Shown in pieces: positions 1 to 7,544 of a DNA stretch of 64,000 nt; the first letter of the stretch is position 1; every line of letters starts with the position of its first letter. This DNA comes from Streptomyces sp. NBC_01429 (GTDB lineage: Bacteria; Actinomycetota; Actinomycetes; Streptomycetales; Streptomycetaceae), in the NCBI RefSeq assembly GCF_036231945.1, contig NZ_CP109599.1, forward strand, positions 1,488,001 to 1,552,000. Direction: 5' to 3'. Both the position numbers and the translations under genes were made by a program. The notes under the pieces were generated by a model. That model saw only the letters and a program-made list of their open reading frames with translations. It did no database searches and had not been told where the DNA came from.

Positions 1-772
1 CGCCGCTCGGCGGGGAGTTGAGGGAGGCCGAGTCGCCGCCCCGGGTGTCGCGCAGCGGCGGTGCGAGGTCCTTGCGCAGGCCGTGGGCCACATCGATGCG
101 GAAACCGTCCACGCCCAGGTCGAGCCAGAAGCGCAGGGTGCGCTCGAAGTCGGCGATGACGTCCGGGTTCTCCCAGTTCAGGTCGGGCTGTTCGGCGGCG
201 AAGATGTGCATGTACCACTGGCCGTCGGGGACCCGGGTCCAGGCCGCGCCGCCGAACTTCGACTGCCAGTCGGCGGGCGGCCGCGCGCCGTCGGGGCCGG
301 TGCCGTCCCGGAAGACGTACCGGTCGCGGGCCGCCGAGCCGGGGTCCGCCGCCAGGGCCTCGGCGAACCAGGGGTGCTGGTCGGAGGTGTGGTTCGGCAC
401 GATGTCGACGATGGTGCGCAGCCCGAGCGCGCGCGCCCGGCCGAGCAGGACCCGGAAGTCGTCCAGGGTGCCGTGCCGGGGATCGACGTCCCGGTGGTCG
501 GCGACGTCGTACCCGCCGTCGGCGAGCGGGGAGCGGTAGAACGGCGTGAGCCAGATCGCGTCCGCGCCCAGTTCCGCGACATGGCCGAGCCGGTCGGCGA
601 TGCCGCGCAGGTCGCCCATTCCGTCGCCGTCCGCGTCGGCGAAGCTGGGGACGTACACCTGGTAGACGACCGACTCGCGCCACCAGTCGCCGGGGCCACC
701 GCTCCCGTCGCCGCCGCCACTGCCACTGCCACTGTCGTTGCCGTCACCGTTGACGCTGCCGTGCTGAGTCAC
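1..772 (-). CDS. GH13 alpha-glucosidase / alpha-amylase-family hydrolase, C-terminus outside window
   Basis: N-terminal 257 residues of a cytoplasmic GH13 enzyme that hydrolyses alpha-glucosidic bonds in malto- or isomalto-oligosaccharides. After a Gly/Ser/Asp-rich N-terminal stretch (residues about 5-28) the catalytic barrel starts at DWWRESVVYQVY. Conserved region I (DIVPNH, residues 123-128) and region II with the nucleophile context DGFRIDVAH (about 222-230) are present. The gene runs off the left edge, so region III, region IV and the C-terminal beta domain are not visible. The start is GTG at 772, preceded by a GAGAGG ribosome binding site 6-7 nt upstream. Trehalose synthase or oligo-1,6-glucosidase cannot be excluded without the missing part. 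Confidence 0.88.
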   Translation of the reverse strand, partial: MTQHGSVNGDGNDSGSGSGGGDGSGGPGDWWRESVVYQVYVPSFADADGDGMGDLRGIADRLGHVAELGADAIWLTPFYRSPLADGGYDVADHRDVDPRHGTLDDFRVLLGRARALGLRTIVDIVPNHTSDQHPWFAEALAADPGSAARDRYVFRDGTGPDGARPPADWQSKFGGAAWTRVPDGQWYMHIFAAEQPDLNWENPDVIADFERTLRFWLDLGVDGFRIDVAHGLRKDLAPPLRDTRGGDSASLNSPPSG

Positions 773-861
773 TGATACCTCTCGTGCCGGGATGAGCATC
801 AGCGGAACTCTAGTGGCGCGGTCCGATCATCATCCGACCGGACGGGGCAGGTCCGGCGGCC

Positions 862-891
862 GGGCCAGGCCCCCGGACCGGGGCCTGGCCC
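862..891 (-). terminator. Perfect 12-bp hairpin, likely terminator
   Basis: GGGCCAGGCCCC and its exact complement are separated by 6 nt (arms 862-873 and 880-891). It lies 13 nt beyond the stop codon of the minus-strand DUF1232-like gene. There is no T-tract, as is common for Streptomyces terminators. Confidence 0.7.
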
Positions 892-903
892 CCAGTCCGG
901 GGC

Positions 904-1221
904 CTAGGGCCGCGGCCCGTGCTTGAGCTTGCCCAGCTGGGCCGCGGCGTAGGGCAGTTTGCCCTCGGCCGAGCGCATGGAGCGCAGCGCCAGCAGCAGG
1001 ACGCCGATGTCGTCGATGTACACGGGGTCGGGCAGCACGTCGAACGGCAGGATCAGATAGGCGATGGCCGCCCAGAACACCCAGCGGTTCTCGACCGGGA
1101 CCCCGGCCTTGCGCAGGGCGCTCCGGGTCCTGACGAGCCGGACGGTCAGGGTGATCGCGGCGCCCAGAGTGACTGCCACCAGCAGGGCGCCTACGACGAC
1201 GATGATCTGGAGGTCGCTCAC
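904..1221 (-). CDS. Small DUF1232 (YkvA-like) membrane protein
   Basis: A 105-aa protein of unknown biochemical function. An N-terminal transmembrane helix (about residues 5-28) is followed by a short basic linker and a second hydrophobic region containing LILPFDVLPDPVYIDDIGVLLLALR. The PxDxxPD.xxxxGxxDD-like pattern within it is the signature of DUF1232/YkvA proteins. The start is GTG at 1221, preceded by AAGGAGGAGAG. It ends before a strong hairpin, so it is probably monocistronic. The membrane location is clear; the role is not known. Confidence 0.8.
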   Translation of the reverse strand: MSDLQIIVVVGALLVAVTLGAAITLTVRLVRTRSALRKAGVPVENRWVFWAAIAYLILPFDVLPDPVYIDDIGVLLLALRSMRSAEGKLPYAAAQLGKLKHGPRP

Positions 1222-1318
1222 GCGCTCTCCTCCTTGGGGCTTGGAGGGCTCCGCACGCCGGGTCGGCCGTGCCGCTTCCGCTTACGGTTACCCCCGTACG
1301 GGCCCCTCAGCGGAGCCG

Positions 1319-1558
1319 TCACCCCGTCGGCGCGCCTTTCCCGGCCGCGCGCCGGTCCCGGGCGCCGAAGACCTTGGTGATCCGGCCGTCGGTCAGGACC
1401 GCCACCGTGCCGCAGCGGCAGACGCAGTACTCCACCATCCCCTCCGACGTCGTGTGACAGGACAGCAGGGACCAGCTGGACTCGTCCGCCGCCCCGACCC
1501 TGTCGCACACCGCGCACCGGTCGTCGCTCGCACATACGTCACTGCCGCAACTACGCAT
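1319..1558 (-). CDS. Cys-rich 79-aa hypothetical protein
   Basis: A small soluble protein with eight cysteines in the first two thirds, arranged as CxxxxC, CAVC and later CVCRC. This suggests metal binding or a zinc-ribbon-like fold. Similar short Cys-rich proteins occur in other Streptomyces, but I do not recognise a function. It is divergently transcribed from the CGNR zinc-finger regulator, 61 bp away. Coding is supported by high GC at third positions and by cysteine spacing unlike an antisense artefact. The ATG at 1558 lacks an obvious ribosome binding site and may be leaderless. Confidence 0.6.
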   Translation of the reverse strand: MRSCGSDVCASDDRCAVCDRVGAADESSWSLLSCHTTSEGMVEYCVCRCGTVAVLTDGRITKVFGARDRRAAGKGAPTG

Positions 1559-1607
1559 ACGATCAGGTTGACGTCATCACCTAGAGACGTTCAACCATTA
1601 CATTCGA

Positions 1608-1613
1608 TACGTT
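1608..1613 (+). promoter_or_regulatory. Possible leaderless -10 element (TACGTT)
   Basis: TACGTT fits the TANNNT pattern and ends 6 nt before the ATG of the CGNR gene, which has no ribosome binding site. This spacing would start the transcript at or next to the A of ATG. No good -35 element is visible, so support is moderate. Confidence 0.4.
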
Positions 1614-1619
1614 GGCGGT

Positions 1620-2144
1620 ATGCGCTTCAATCACTACGGTGGCGAGGCCGCGCTCCTCGCCGCCGATCTGTCGAACGCGCCCGGGCCGTTCACCCCGGAG
1701 GGGCTGGAGCCGCTGCTGATCGCGCGCGGTATCGTCCGCCACTCGCTGTCCGCCGCCGAGGCCGCCGCCGTCGAGGTCTGGAGCCGGCGGCTGGCCCCCT
1801 GCTTCGGCCCGCAGGAGCTGGAGGAGCGCCGCGACCGGGTCAACGGCCTGCTGGCCGACGCCGCCAGCAGGCCGTACATCACGACGCACGACGGCCACGG
1901 CCCGCATCTGCACTACGCGGACCCCGCGCTGGGGGCGGTCGCGCACATCCGCGCCGCCTCGGCGGCCGGGCTCGCGTACGTCGTCTGCTTCGCCAGCCAC
2001 ACCAGGCTCGGCCGGTGTGCCCGTACCGCGTGCGCCCTGGCCTTCGTGGACACCTCGCGCAACGGCAAGCGCGTCTACTGCTCGGTGCGGTGCGCCAACA
2101 ACGACGCCGTCACCCGCCACCGGCGGCGCACCGCACCGGACTGA
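1620..2144 (+). CDS. CGNR zinc finger (ABATE-domain) putative regulator
   Basis: A 174-aa protein with an N-terminal helical ABATE domain (DUF1470) and a C-terminal CGNR-type zinc finger. The finger spans about residues 130-165 and has CARTAC followed by KRVYCSVRCANNDAVTRHR; the family's canonical CGNR is CANN here. The family is thought to bind DNA as stress-linked transcription regulators. The zinc-binding cysteines are intact. The gene is divergent from the Cys-rich 79-aa gene, and its ATG sits 6 nt after a TANNNT element, suggesting a leaderless message. Confidence 0.85.
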   Translation: MRFNHYGGEAALLAADLSNAPGPFTPEGLEPLLIARGIVRHSLSAAEAAAVEVWSRRLAPCFGPQELEERRDRVNGLLADAASRPYITTHDGHGPHLHYADPALGAVAHIRAASAAGLAYVVCFASHTRLGRCARTACALAFVDTSRNGKRVYCSVRCANNDAVTRHRRRTAPD

Positions 2145-2293
2145 CAGGGCCCCCGGACCGACAAGCCCCCGTCGGCCGCCGCCCGGCCCGGCGCCGTCCA
2201 GCACCTTCCACACCCCTCCGACCAGTCGGTATGTTGCCCGGGAGCCGGATCTCAGCGGGCCCACCGGGTCCGACCGGGGTGAGGGAGGGGTCC

Positions 2294-3463
2294 ATGACAC
2301 GACTCGTACCGCGGATCGAGGGGGAGTGCGCCGAACGGTTCGCCGCCGTACGCGCCACGTTCGAGCGGAACTTCCGGGAGCACGACGAACTCGGCGCCGC
2401 CGTGGCCGTGACCGTGGGCGGCGAGACGGTGGTCGACCTGTGGGGCGGCTGGGCCGACGCCGCGCGCACCAGACCCTGGCAGCGGGACACCGTGGTCAAT
2501 GTGTGGTCCACGACCAAGGGGGCGACGGCCCTGTGCGCGCACCTGCTGATCGACCGCGGGCTCCTCGACCCGGACGCGCCGGTCGCCGCGTACTGGCCGG
2601 AGTTCGCGGCGGCGGGCAAGGAGGGCGTGCGCGTACGGGAGTTGCTCGCGCACCGCGCGGGGCTGGCCGGGCTGCGCGAGCCGCACACGGTCGAGCAGCT
2701 CTACGACTGGGAGCTGACCACGTCGCGGCTCGCCGCCATGGAGCCCTGGTGGGAGCCCGGCACCCGGTCCGGCTACCACCCGATCACCTACGGCTTCCTG
2801 GTCGGTGAGGTGGTCCGGCGCATCACCGGTCTGCCGCCCGGCGCGTTTCTGCGCCAGGAGGTGACGGAACCGCTCGCCATCGACTTCACCATCGGACTGC
2901 CGGAGAAGGAGGCCCACCGCGCCGCCGAGCTGGTGCCGCCCGTCACCCCGCCCTCGGACGCCGGGACAGCCGCCCTGTCGGCCCAGGCGCCGCCCGTGGC
3001 ACTGGCGGCCATGACCAATCCCGTGCTCACCCCCGATATCGCCAACAGCGCCGCGTGGCGGGCCGCCGAGATCCCGGCCGCGAACGGCCACGGCACGGCC
3101 CGCGCGGTCGCCGCGCTGTACGGGATCTTCGCCGGGCGCGGCCGGTACGGCGAGCACCGCGTGCTCTCGGCGGAGACCGTGGAGCGGGTGCGGGAGGGCC
3201 AGGGCCGCGGCCGGGACCTGGTGCTGGGTCCCGGCTTCGCGCACGAGACGGAGGCGGGTCTCGGGCTCTGGCTGAGCGGCGAGAACCGTTCGTACGGGCC
3301 CAATCCGAGGGCGTTCGGGCACGATGGCGCCGGCGGTTCCTGCGGGCTGGCCGACCCGGAGGCGGGCGTCAGCCTGGGGTACGTCATGAACCGGATGGGG
3401 TCGAGGATCGCGGACGATCCGCGCCGGACGGCGCTGACCGACGCGGTGTACGGCGCGCTGTAG
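2294..3463 (+). CDS. Serine hydrolase, class C beta-lactamase / EstB-like esterase family
   Basis: A 389-aa penicillin-binding-protein-fold hydrolase. The SxxK nucleophile motif is STTK (VWSTTKGATA, about residues 71-74), and the Tyr motif is in SGYHPITYGFLVGEVV (about 160). The third motif region is GHDGAGGSCG, with HDG replacing the classical KTG, as in esterase-type members. There is no signal peptide, so it is cytoplasmic and more likely an esterase than a secreted beta-lactamase. The start chosen is ATG 2294 after GAGGGAGGGG. The open frame extends far upstream, but that part is not protein-like and overlaps the CGNR gene. Confidence 0.87.
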   Translation: MTRLVPRIEGECAERFAAVRATFERNFREHDELGAAVAVTVGGETVVDLWGGWADAARTRPWQRDTVVNVWSTTKGATALCAHLLIDRGLLDPDAPVAAYWPEFAAAGKEGVRVRELLAHRAGLAGLREPHTVEQLYDWELTTSRLAAMEPWWEPGTRSGYHPITYGFLVGEVVRRITGLPPGAFLRQEVTEPLAIDFTIGLPEKEAHRAAELVPPVTPPSDAGTAALSAQAPPVALAAMTNPVLTPDIANSAAWRAAEIPAANGHGTARAVAALYGIFAGRGRYGEHRVLSAETVERVREGQGRGRDLVLGPGFAHETEAGLGLWLSGENRSYGPNPRAFGHDGAGGSCGLADPEAGVSLGYVMNRMGSRIADDPRRTALTDAVYGAL

Positions 3464-3504
3464 CGGCCTGGCCCGGCGCGCGCCGACAGCGGCGCCCCTC
3501 CCCC

Positions 3505-3520
3505 ACCGGCGCGCGCCGGT
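3505..3520 (+). terminator. 16-bp perfect palindrome after the serine hydrolase
   Basis: ACCGGCGCGCGCCGGT is self-complementary and lies 42 bp after the hydrolase stop. A second, weaker hairpin (GGGGGCG at 3612-3618 with CGCCCCC at 3633-3639) follows. Either could end transcription. Confidence 0.5.
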
Positions 3521-4187
3521 CCCTCCCCGGCACTCCAGCGGCACTCCCCCGGCACACCTCGCACAGCACACGCCACACAGGCCACGCAAGAGCGCCCCTC
3601 CGGTCGAATCCGGGGGCGACGTGGCGTCAATCCGCCCCCTCCCCTGCTCCGTTACGGCGATATTCAGCCATGATCAACACGAGCGCATTTCGGGGTTACC
3701 TCGCACATGCGGACGAGTGTCGCGCGTAGACCTGGGACCCATCACCCACCCTTCACCGGATATCGAACTCACTGCGTCATACACCCAGCACGCACCGTGG
3801 CGCATACGGATACGCGGCGCCCTCGCCAGGTGGCCGGATGACGTCAGCGGGCAATTCCCATGCTGAGCGGGTGTTCTGACACTCCCTCACCCGGCCTCTC
3901 CCCCGCCGCCCGAGGCCGCGCGGATCGCGCCCGCGGGATCACCGGCGAGGCCGACACGCCCGGGCCCCGCGGCGGTTCCGGGCAGCGATTCGCCCCGGAA
4001 TCGGGGCCGTACGGGTCGCCCGGGGAGACCGGTCCAGAAGTGAACCTTGCCCGGAGGTCAAACGAAGTCAACGATTCAGTCATGCATTGACAGGTTCACG
4101 GTCAAAAACCTGACCGCGGACGGTCGCGCCTCTGTGGCCCGCTCACCCAAACGGGCCGCGTGTTTCCCCCACCCAATGGAGGATGTT
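3521..4187. other. Long intergenic region, no convincing gene
   Basis: About 670 bp between the hydrolase and the secreted protease. Only short frames without ribosome binding sites or protein-like composition are present. Local AT content is higher around 3650-3800 and 4040-4115, as expected for promoters. The only distinct elements seen are the weak hairpin near 3612-3639 and the protease promoter candidate near 4087-4115. Confidence 0.6.
4087..4115 (+). promoter_or_regulatory. Candidate streptogrisin promoter / operator region
   Basis: A perfect -35 hexamer TTGACA occupies 4087-4092. It overlaps two nested inverted repeats, CAGGTT/AACCTG (4091-4096, 4107-4112) and GGTCA/TGACC (4100-4104, 4111-4115). 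No good -10 is seen at 17-18 bp, so either an activator is needed or the real promoter lies nearby. Confidence 0.35.
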
Positions 4188-5105
4188 GTGACCTTCAAGC
4201 GCTTCTCCCCCCTCGGCTCGGTCTCCAGACGCGTACGGCTCCTCGCCGTCACCTCCGGTCTGGTCACCGCTGTCGCGCTTGCGGCCCCCAGCGCCGTCGC
4301 CCAGCCCGCACCGGCAGCGCTCCCGTCCGCCGCCGCCCTGGCGACGGCCAGCGCCGCCGTCCAGGACACGGACATCGCCGGCACGGCCTGGTACACGGAC
4401 AAGGCCACCGGCAAGGTCGTCGTCACCGTCGACAGCACCGTCACGGACGCCGAGATCGCCACGATCAAGAGCACGGTGGCCGACACCGAGGCGGGTCTGA
4501 CGATCAAGCACACCGAGGGGCAGTTCAGTGAGCTGATCGCGGGCGGCCAGGCCATCTACACCGGTGGCAGCCGCTGTTCCCTCGGCTTCAACGTGCGCAG
4601 CGGCTCCACGTACTACGCGCTGACCGCCGGGCACTGCACCAACGCGGGCGCCACCTGGTACACCAACTCGTCGAGTACCGCGCTGCTCGGCTCCCGCGTC
4701 GGTTCCAGCTTCCCGGGCAACGACTACGGCCTGATCCAGCACAGCAGCTCGGCCAACTCCGAGGGCCGGGTCTACCTGTACAACGGCTCGTACCAGACCA
4801 TCACCTCGGCCGCCAACCCCAGCGTCGGGCAGACCGTCCGGCGCAGCGGCTCGACCACCGGCGTCCACAGCGGCACGGTCACCGGTCTCAACGCCACCGT
4901 GAACTACGGCAGCGGCAACATCGTCACCGGCCTGATCCAGACCAACGTCTGCGCCGAGCCCGGTGACAGCGGCGGCTCGCTGTTCAACGGCACCGTCGCG
5001 TACGGCCTGACCTCGGGCGGCAGCGGCAACTGCACCTCCGGCGGCACCACGTTCTTCCAGCCGGTCGTCGCGGCCCTGAACGCGTACGGCGTCAGCCTGG
5101 CCTGA
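4188..5105 (+). CDS. Secreted streptogrisin-B-like serine protease preproprotein (S1E)
   Basis: A 305-aa extracellular chymotrypsin-fold protease. A signal peptide ([25 protein letters not shown]) is followed by an alpha-lytic-protease-type propeptide. The mature enzyme should start near IAGGQAIY. The catalytic triad is His in TAGHC, Asp in NDYGL and Ser in EPGDSGGS. Paired cysteines match streptogrisins A/B (RCSLGF with TAGHC; NVCAEP with GNCTSG). The start is GTG 4188 with GGAGG five nt upstream. It stands alone with a long upstream region and a terminator behind it, as usual for developmentally regulated Streptomyces proteases. It probably degrades external protein. Confidence 0.95.
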   Translation: MTFKRFSPLGSVSRRVRLLAVTSGLVTAVALAAPSAVAQPAPAALPSAAALATASAAVQDTDIAGTAWYTDKATGKVVVTVDSTVTDAEIATIKSTVADTEAGLTIKHTEGQFSELIAGGQAIYTGGSRCSLGFNVRSGSTYYALTAGHCTNAGATWYTNSSSTALLGSRVGSSFPGNDYGLIQHSSSANSEGRVYLYNGSYQTITSAANPSVGQTVRRSGSTTGVHSGTVTGLNATVNYGSGNIVTGLIQTNVCAEPGDSGGSLFNGTVAYGLTSGGSGNCTSGGTTFFQPVVAALNAYGVSLA

Positions 5106-5123
5106 CCCGCCTCTCGCTCCACC

Positions 5124-5154
5124 GGCGGGCCGCGCACCTGGTGCGCGGCCCGCC
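5124..5154 (+). terminator. Strong hairpin terminator after the protease
   Basis: Arms GGCGGGCCGCGCACC and its exact complement (15 nt each, 5124-5138 and 5140-5154) flank a single central T. A functional 11-12-bp stem would form with a small loop. It lies 18 bp after the protease stop codon. Confidence 0.8.
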
Positions 5155-5243
5155 GCGCGTGTGTGCGCACCCGCGATCACGACCGGCGGTGACGTCCGAT
5201 TCGTTCAAGACCGGGCCCGGCGCCGCTGCCTACGGTGGGGCAC

Positions 5244-5672
5244 ATGACCGACACCTCACCGACCGGCTCCCCGGCACCCACCACCCCGCGCTTCGACGCG
5301 ATCGGCCTGGTCGTCTCCGACATGGCCGCCTCGCTCGCCTTCTACCGGCTGCTCGGCCTGGACGTCCCGGCGGACGCGGACGCGGCGCCGCACGCCGAGG
5401 CGGTGCTGCCCGGCGGGCTGCGCGTCCTGTTCGACACCGAGGAGACCGTACGGTCGTACGATCCCGGCTGGACCAGGCCGCAGGGCGGCGGCCGGGTCGG
5501 CCTCGCCTTCCTGTGCGGAGCACCCGCCGAGGTGGACGCCACCCACGCCTCGCTGGTCGCGGCCGGATACCGGAGCGGCATCGAGCCGTGGGACGCCGTC
5601 TGGGGGCAGCGTTACGCGGTGGTCCTGGACCCGGACGGCTGCGAGGTCTCCCTCTTCGCCAGCGCCGCGTAA
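5244..5672 (+). CDS. VOC / glyoxalase-family protein
   Basis: A 142-aa single-module vicinal-oxygen-chelate protein. The N-terminal strand and helix read [23 protein letters not shown], and the C-terminal strand is [17 protein letters not shown]. Such proteins are metal-dependent lyases, dioxygenases or antibiotic-binding proteins; the substrate is not predictable. The start is ATG 5244, with TACGGT ending 7 nt before it (possible leaderless message). Its last 61 bp overlap the 3' end of the convergent AraC-type gene. Confidence 0.82.
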   Translation: MTDTSPTGSPAPTTPRFDAIGLVVSDMAASLAFYRLLGLDVPADADAAPHAEAVLPGGLRVLFDTEETVRSYDPGWTRPQGGGRVGLAFLCGAPAEVDATHASLVAAGYRSGIEPWDAVWGQRYAVVLDPDGCEVSLFASAA

Positions 5673-6352
5673 CCGCCGAGGGTCAGTCCGGCCAGCTCAC
5701 GCACCTCCCGCGCGAGGTGCGCCTGGTCGGCGCAGCCCGCGCCGAGCGCGGCCTCGGCGTACGGCACGCCGCGCCGTACGAGGGCCAGCGCGCGCTGGAG
5801 CCGCAGGACCCGGGCCAGCGTCTTGGGCCCGTAGCCGAAGGCGTCCAAGGCGCGGCGGTGCAGCTGGCGGGGGCTCAGGCCGACGGCGTCGGCGGTCGCT
5901 GCGACCGTACGGCCCGCGTCGAGCGCGCCGACGACCGCGCGCGGCAGCGGATCGGGCGGCCCGGCCCCGGCGGCCAGGCCGAGGGCGACATCCTCCAGGA
6001 CGGCCGCCGGGTCGGGGGCCGCGGCCAGCCGCGCGGTGAGCCGGCCCACCTCGGCCGGGGACCACAGATCGGCCGTCTCCACCCGCAGGTCGCGCAGTTC
6101 GCGCGCCGGAACGCCGAGCAGCGCGGGCGCGGTCCCGGGCGCGAAGCGCACTCCGGCGCAGTAGCGCGTGCTCGGTCCCCGCGGGATGTGCGCGCGGGTG
6201 TCGGGCCCGGCGACCAGGAGCCGGCCGCCGGTCCAGAGCAGATCCATGCAGCCGTCGGGAAGGACGGGGTACGGGTCGGAGCGGTCGCCGGGCGTGCCGG
6301 TACGGGTCCACACGACCGCGCCGTCCAGTCGTGCCGCCCGTTCCTCGTACAT
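5612..6352 (-). CDS. AraC-family transcriptional regulator
   Basis: A 246-aa DNA-binding protein. The N-terminal DUF6597-like sensing region contains [23 protein letters not shown]. The C-terminal helix-turn-helix pair (about residues 150-235) includes [33 protein letters not shown] and [24 protein letters not shown], typical AraC HTH sequences. The start is ATG 6352 after TTGAGGG. It converges on and overlaps the VOC gene tail to tail by 61 bp, which argues for co-evolved or antisense-coupled expression. Target genes are unknown. Confidence 0.88.
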   Translation of the reverse strand: MYEERAARLDGAVVWTRTGTPGDRSDPYPVLPDGCMDLLWTGGRLLVAGPDTRAHIPRGPSTRYCAGVRFAPGTAPALLGVPARELRDLRVETADLWSPAEVGRLTARLAAAPDPAAVLEDVALGLAAGAGPPDPLPRAVVGALDAGRTVAATADAVGLSPRQLHRRALDAFGYGPKTLARVLRLQRALALVRRGVPYAEAALGAGCADQAHLAREVRELAGLTLGGYAALAKRETSQPSGSRTTA

Positions 6353-6390
6353 GCCCTCAAGGCTACGCGCGGCGCGCCGGCCGCGGCGCG

Positions 6391-7527
6391 CTACGGTGCG
6401 TCGCGGTGGTCGCGGCCCGTGATGCGGGACTTCACGTCGTCCGGCGGCAGGAACCGGGACCAGCGCTCGGGGAACTCCGAGGGCATGTCCGGATCGGTGA
6501 CGTCGTCGTCCTGCGGGCCGTCCGGGGCGTCGTCCGAGAAGGACACGCGGGCCACCGTCTCCGCCGCCTGGGCCGCGCGCTGCCGGTCGTTGGCGGCGCG
6601 CGCCGCCGCGGTGGCGACCGACGGCCAGACCCGGTCGATGGCGGCGTTGACGGCGGCGCCCACCAGGACGGCGAAGGCGGAGACGCCTATCCACAGCAGC
6701 ACCGCGATGGGCGCGGCGAGGGAGCCGTAGATGGTGGGGCCCTCGACGGTGCTGGTGAGATAGATCCGCAGCAGGAAGCTGCCGAGCACCCACATGCCCA
6801 GGGCGACCAGCGCGCCGGGCACGTCCTCGACCCAGGGCGAGCGGGCCGGTACGGACACGTGGTAGAGGGTGGTGAGGAAGGCGATGGACAGCAGGATCAC
6901 CACCGGCCAGTACAGGACGCTGACGACCTCCGTGCCCCACGGGATCAGCTCCACGACCCGGTCGGGGCCGACCACCGCCAGCGGCAGGACCACGGCGCCG
7001 ATCAGGAGCGCCACGATGTAGAGCAGGAAGGCGAGGAGCCGGGTGGCGACGATGCCGCGCTGCCCGTCGAGCCCGTACATCACCGTGATGGTGTCGACGA
7101 AGACGTTGACCGCGCGGGAGCCCGACCACAGGGCGATGGCGAAGCCGAGCGAGATCACATCGGGCCGGCCGCCCTCGGTGATGTCGTCGAGCAGCGGTTT
7201 GGCGATCTGGTTGACGCCCCGGTCGGAGAGCACCGTGCCGACGGCGGCGAGGATGTTCCTCTCGAAGGAGGCGACCGTGGCGGTGCTGGTCCAGTCGTCC
7301 ACGTAGCCGAGGAGACCGATCAGTCCGAGCAGCAGCGGCGGGAGCGAGAGCAGCGTGAAGAACGCCGCCTCCGCCGCCAGTCCCAGGATGCGGTACTCGA
7401 CGCACGAGTTGACCGTGTCCTTGAGCAGCAGCCAGGCCATCTTCCGTTTCGAGACGTTGCGGTAGAGGACTCTGGCCCGGTGGAGTCGACCCGCTGGCCG
7501 CTCGGGTGTTTCTTTTGCTGCCTGCAC
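6391..7527 (-). CDS. YihY/BrkB-family inner membrane protein
   Basis: A 378-aa polytopic membrane protein with six predicted helices between about residues 45 and 300. It has the family features [16 protein letters not shown] and [15 protein letters not shown]. The C-terminal tail is acidic and soluble. The family was once called ribonuclease BN by mistake; its real function is unknown. The start GTG 7527 lies within TAAGGAGGTG, so the ribosome binding site overlaps the start; ATG 7440 is an alternative without a good site. Its start codon is only 17 bp from that of the divergent aidB-like gene. Confidence 0.88.
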   Translation of the reverse strand: MQAAKETPERPAGRLHRARVLYRNVSKRKMAWLLLKDTVNSCVEYRILGLAAEAAFFTLLSLPPLLLGLIGLLGYVDDWTSTATVASFERNILAAVGTVLSDRGVNQIAKPLLDDITEGGRPDVISLGFAIALWSGSRAVNVFVDTITVMYGLDGQRGIVATRLLAFLLYIVALLIGAVVLPLAVVGPDRVVELIPWGTEVVSVLYWPVVILLSIAFLTTLYHVSVPARSPWVEDVPGALVALGMWVLGSFLLRIYLTSTVEGPTIYGSLAAPIAVLLWIGVSAFAVLVGAAVNAAIDRVWPSVATAAARAANDRQRAAQAAETVARVSFSDDAPDGPQDDDVTDPDMPSEFPERWSRFLPPDDVKSRITGRDHRDAP

Positions 7528-7532
7528 CTCCT

Positions 7533-7538
7533 TACCGT
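7533..7538 (+). promoter_or_regulatory. Leaderless -10 element (TACCGT) for the AidB-like gene
   Basis: TACCGT fits TANNNT and ends 6 nt before ATG 7545, giving a transcript that starts at the ATG. The whole promoter must lie inside the first codons of the divergent BrkB gene, since the start codons are 17 bp apart. Confidence 0.5.
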
Positions 7539-7544
7539 ATCGGC

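Noticed and set aside
1064-2293. Long upstream extension of the serine hydrolase frame
   Set aside because: It overlaps the real CGNR gene and is Arg/Pro-rich without domains; ATG 2294 has a good ribosome binding site.
3860-4090. A 76-residue frame before the protease gene
   Set aside because: No ribosome binding site, Gly/Pro/Arg-rich composition, and it covers the likely promoter region.
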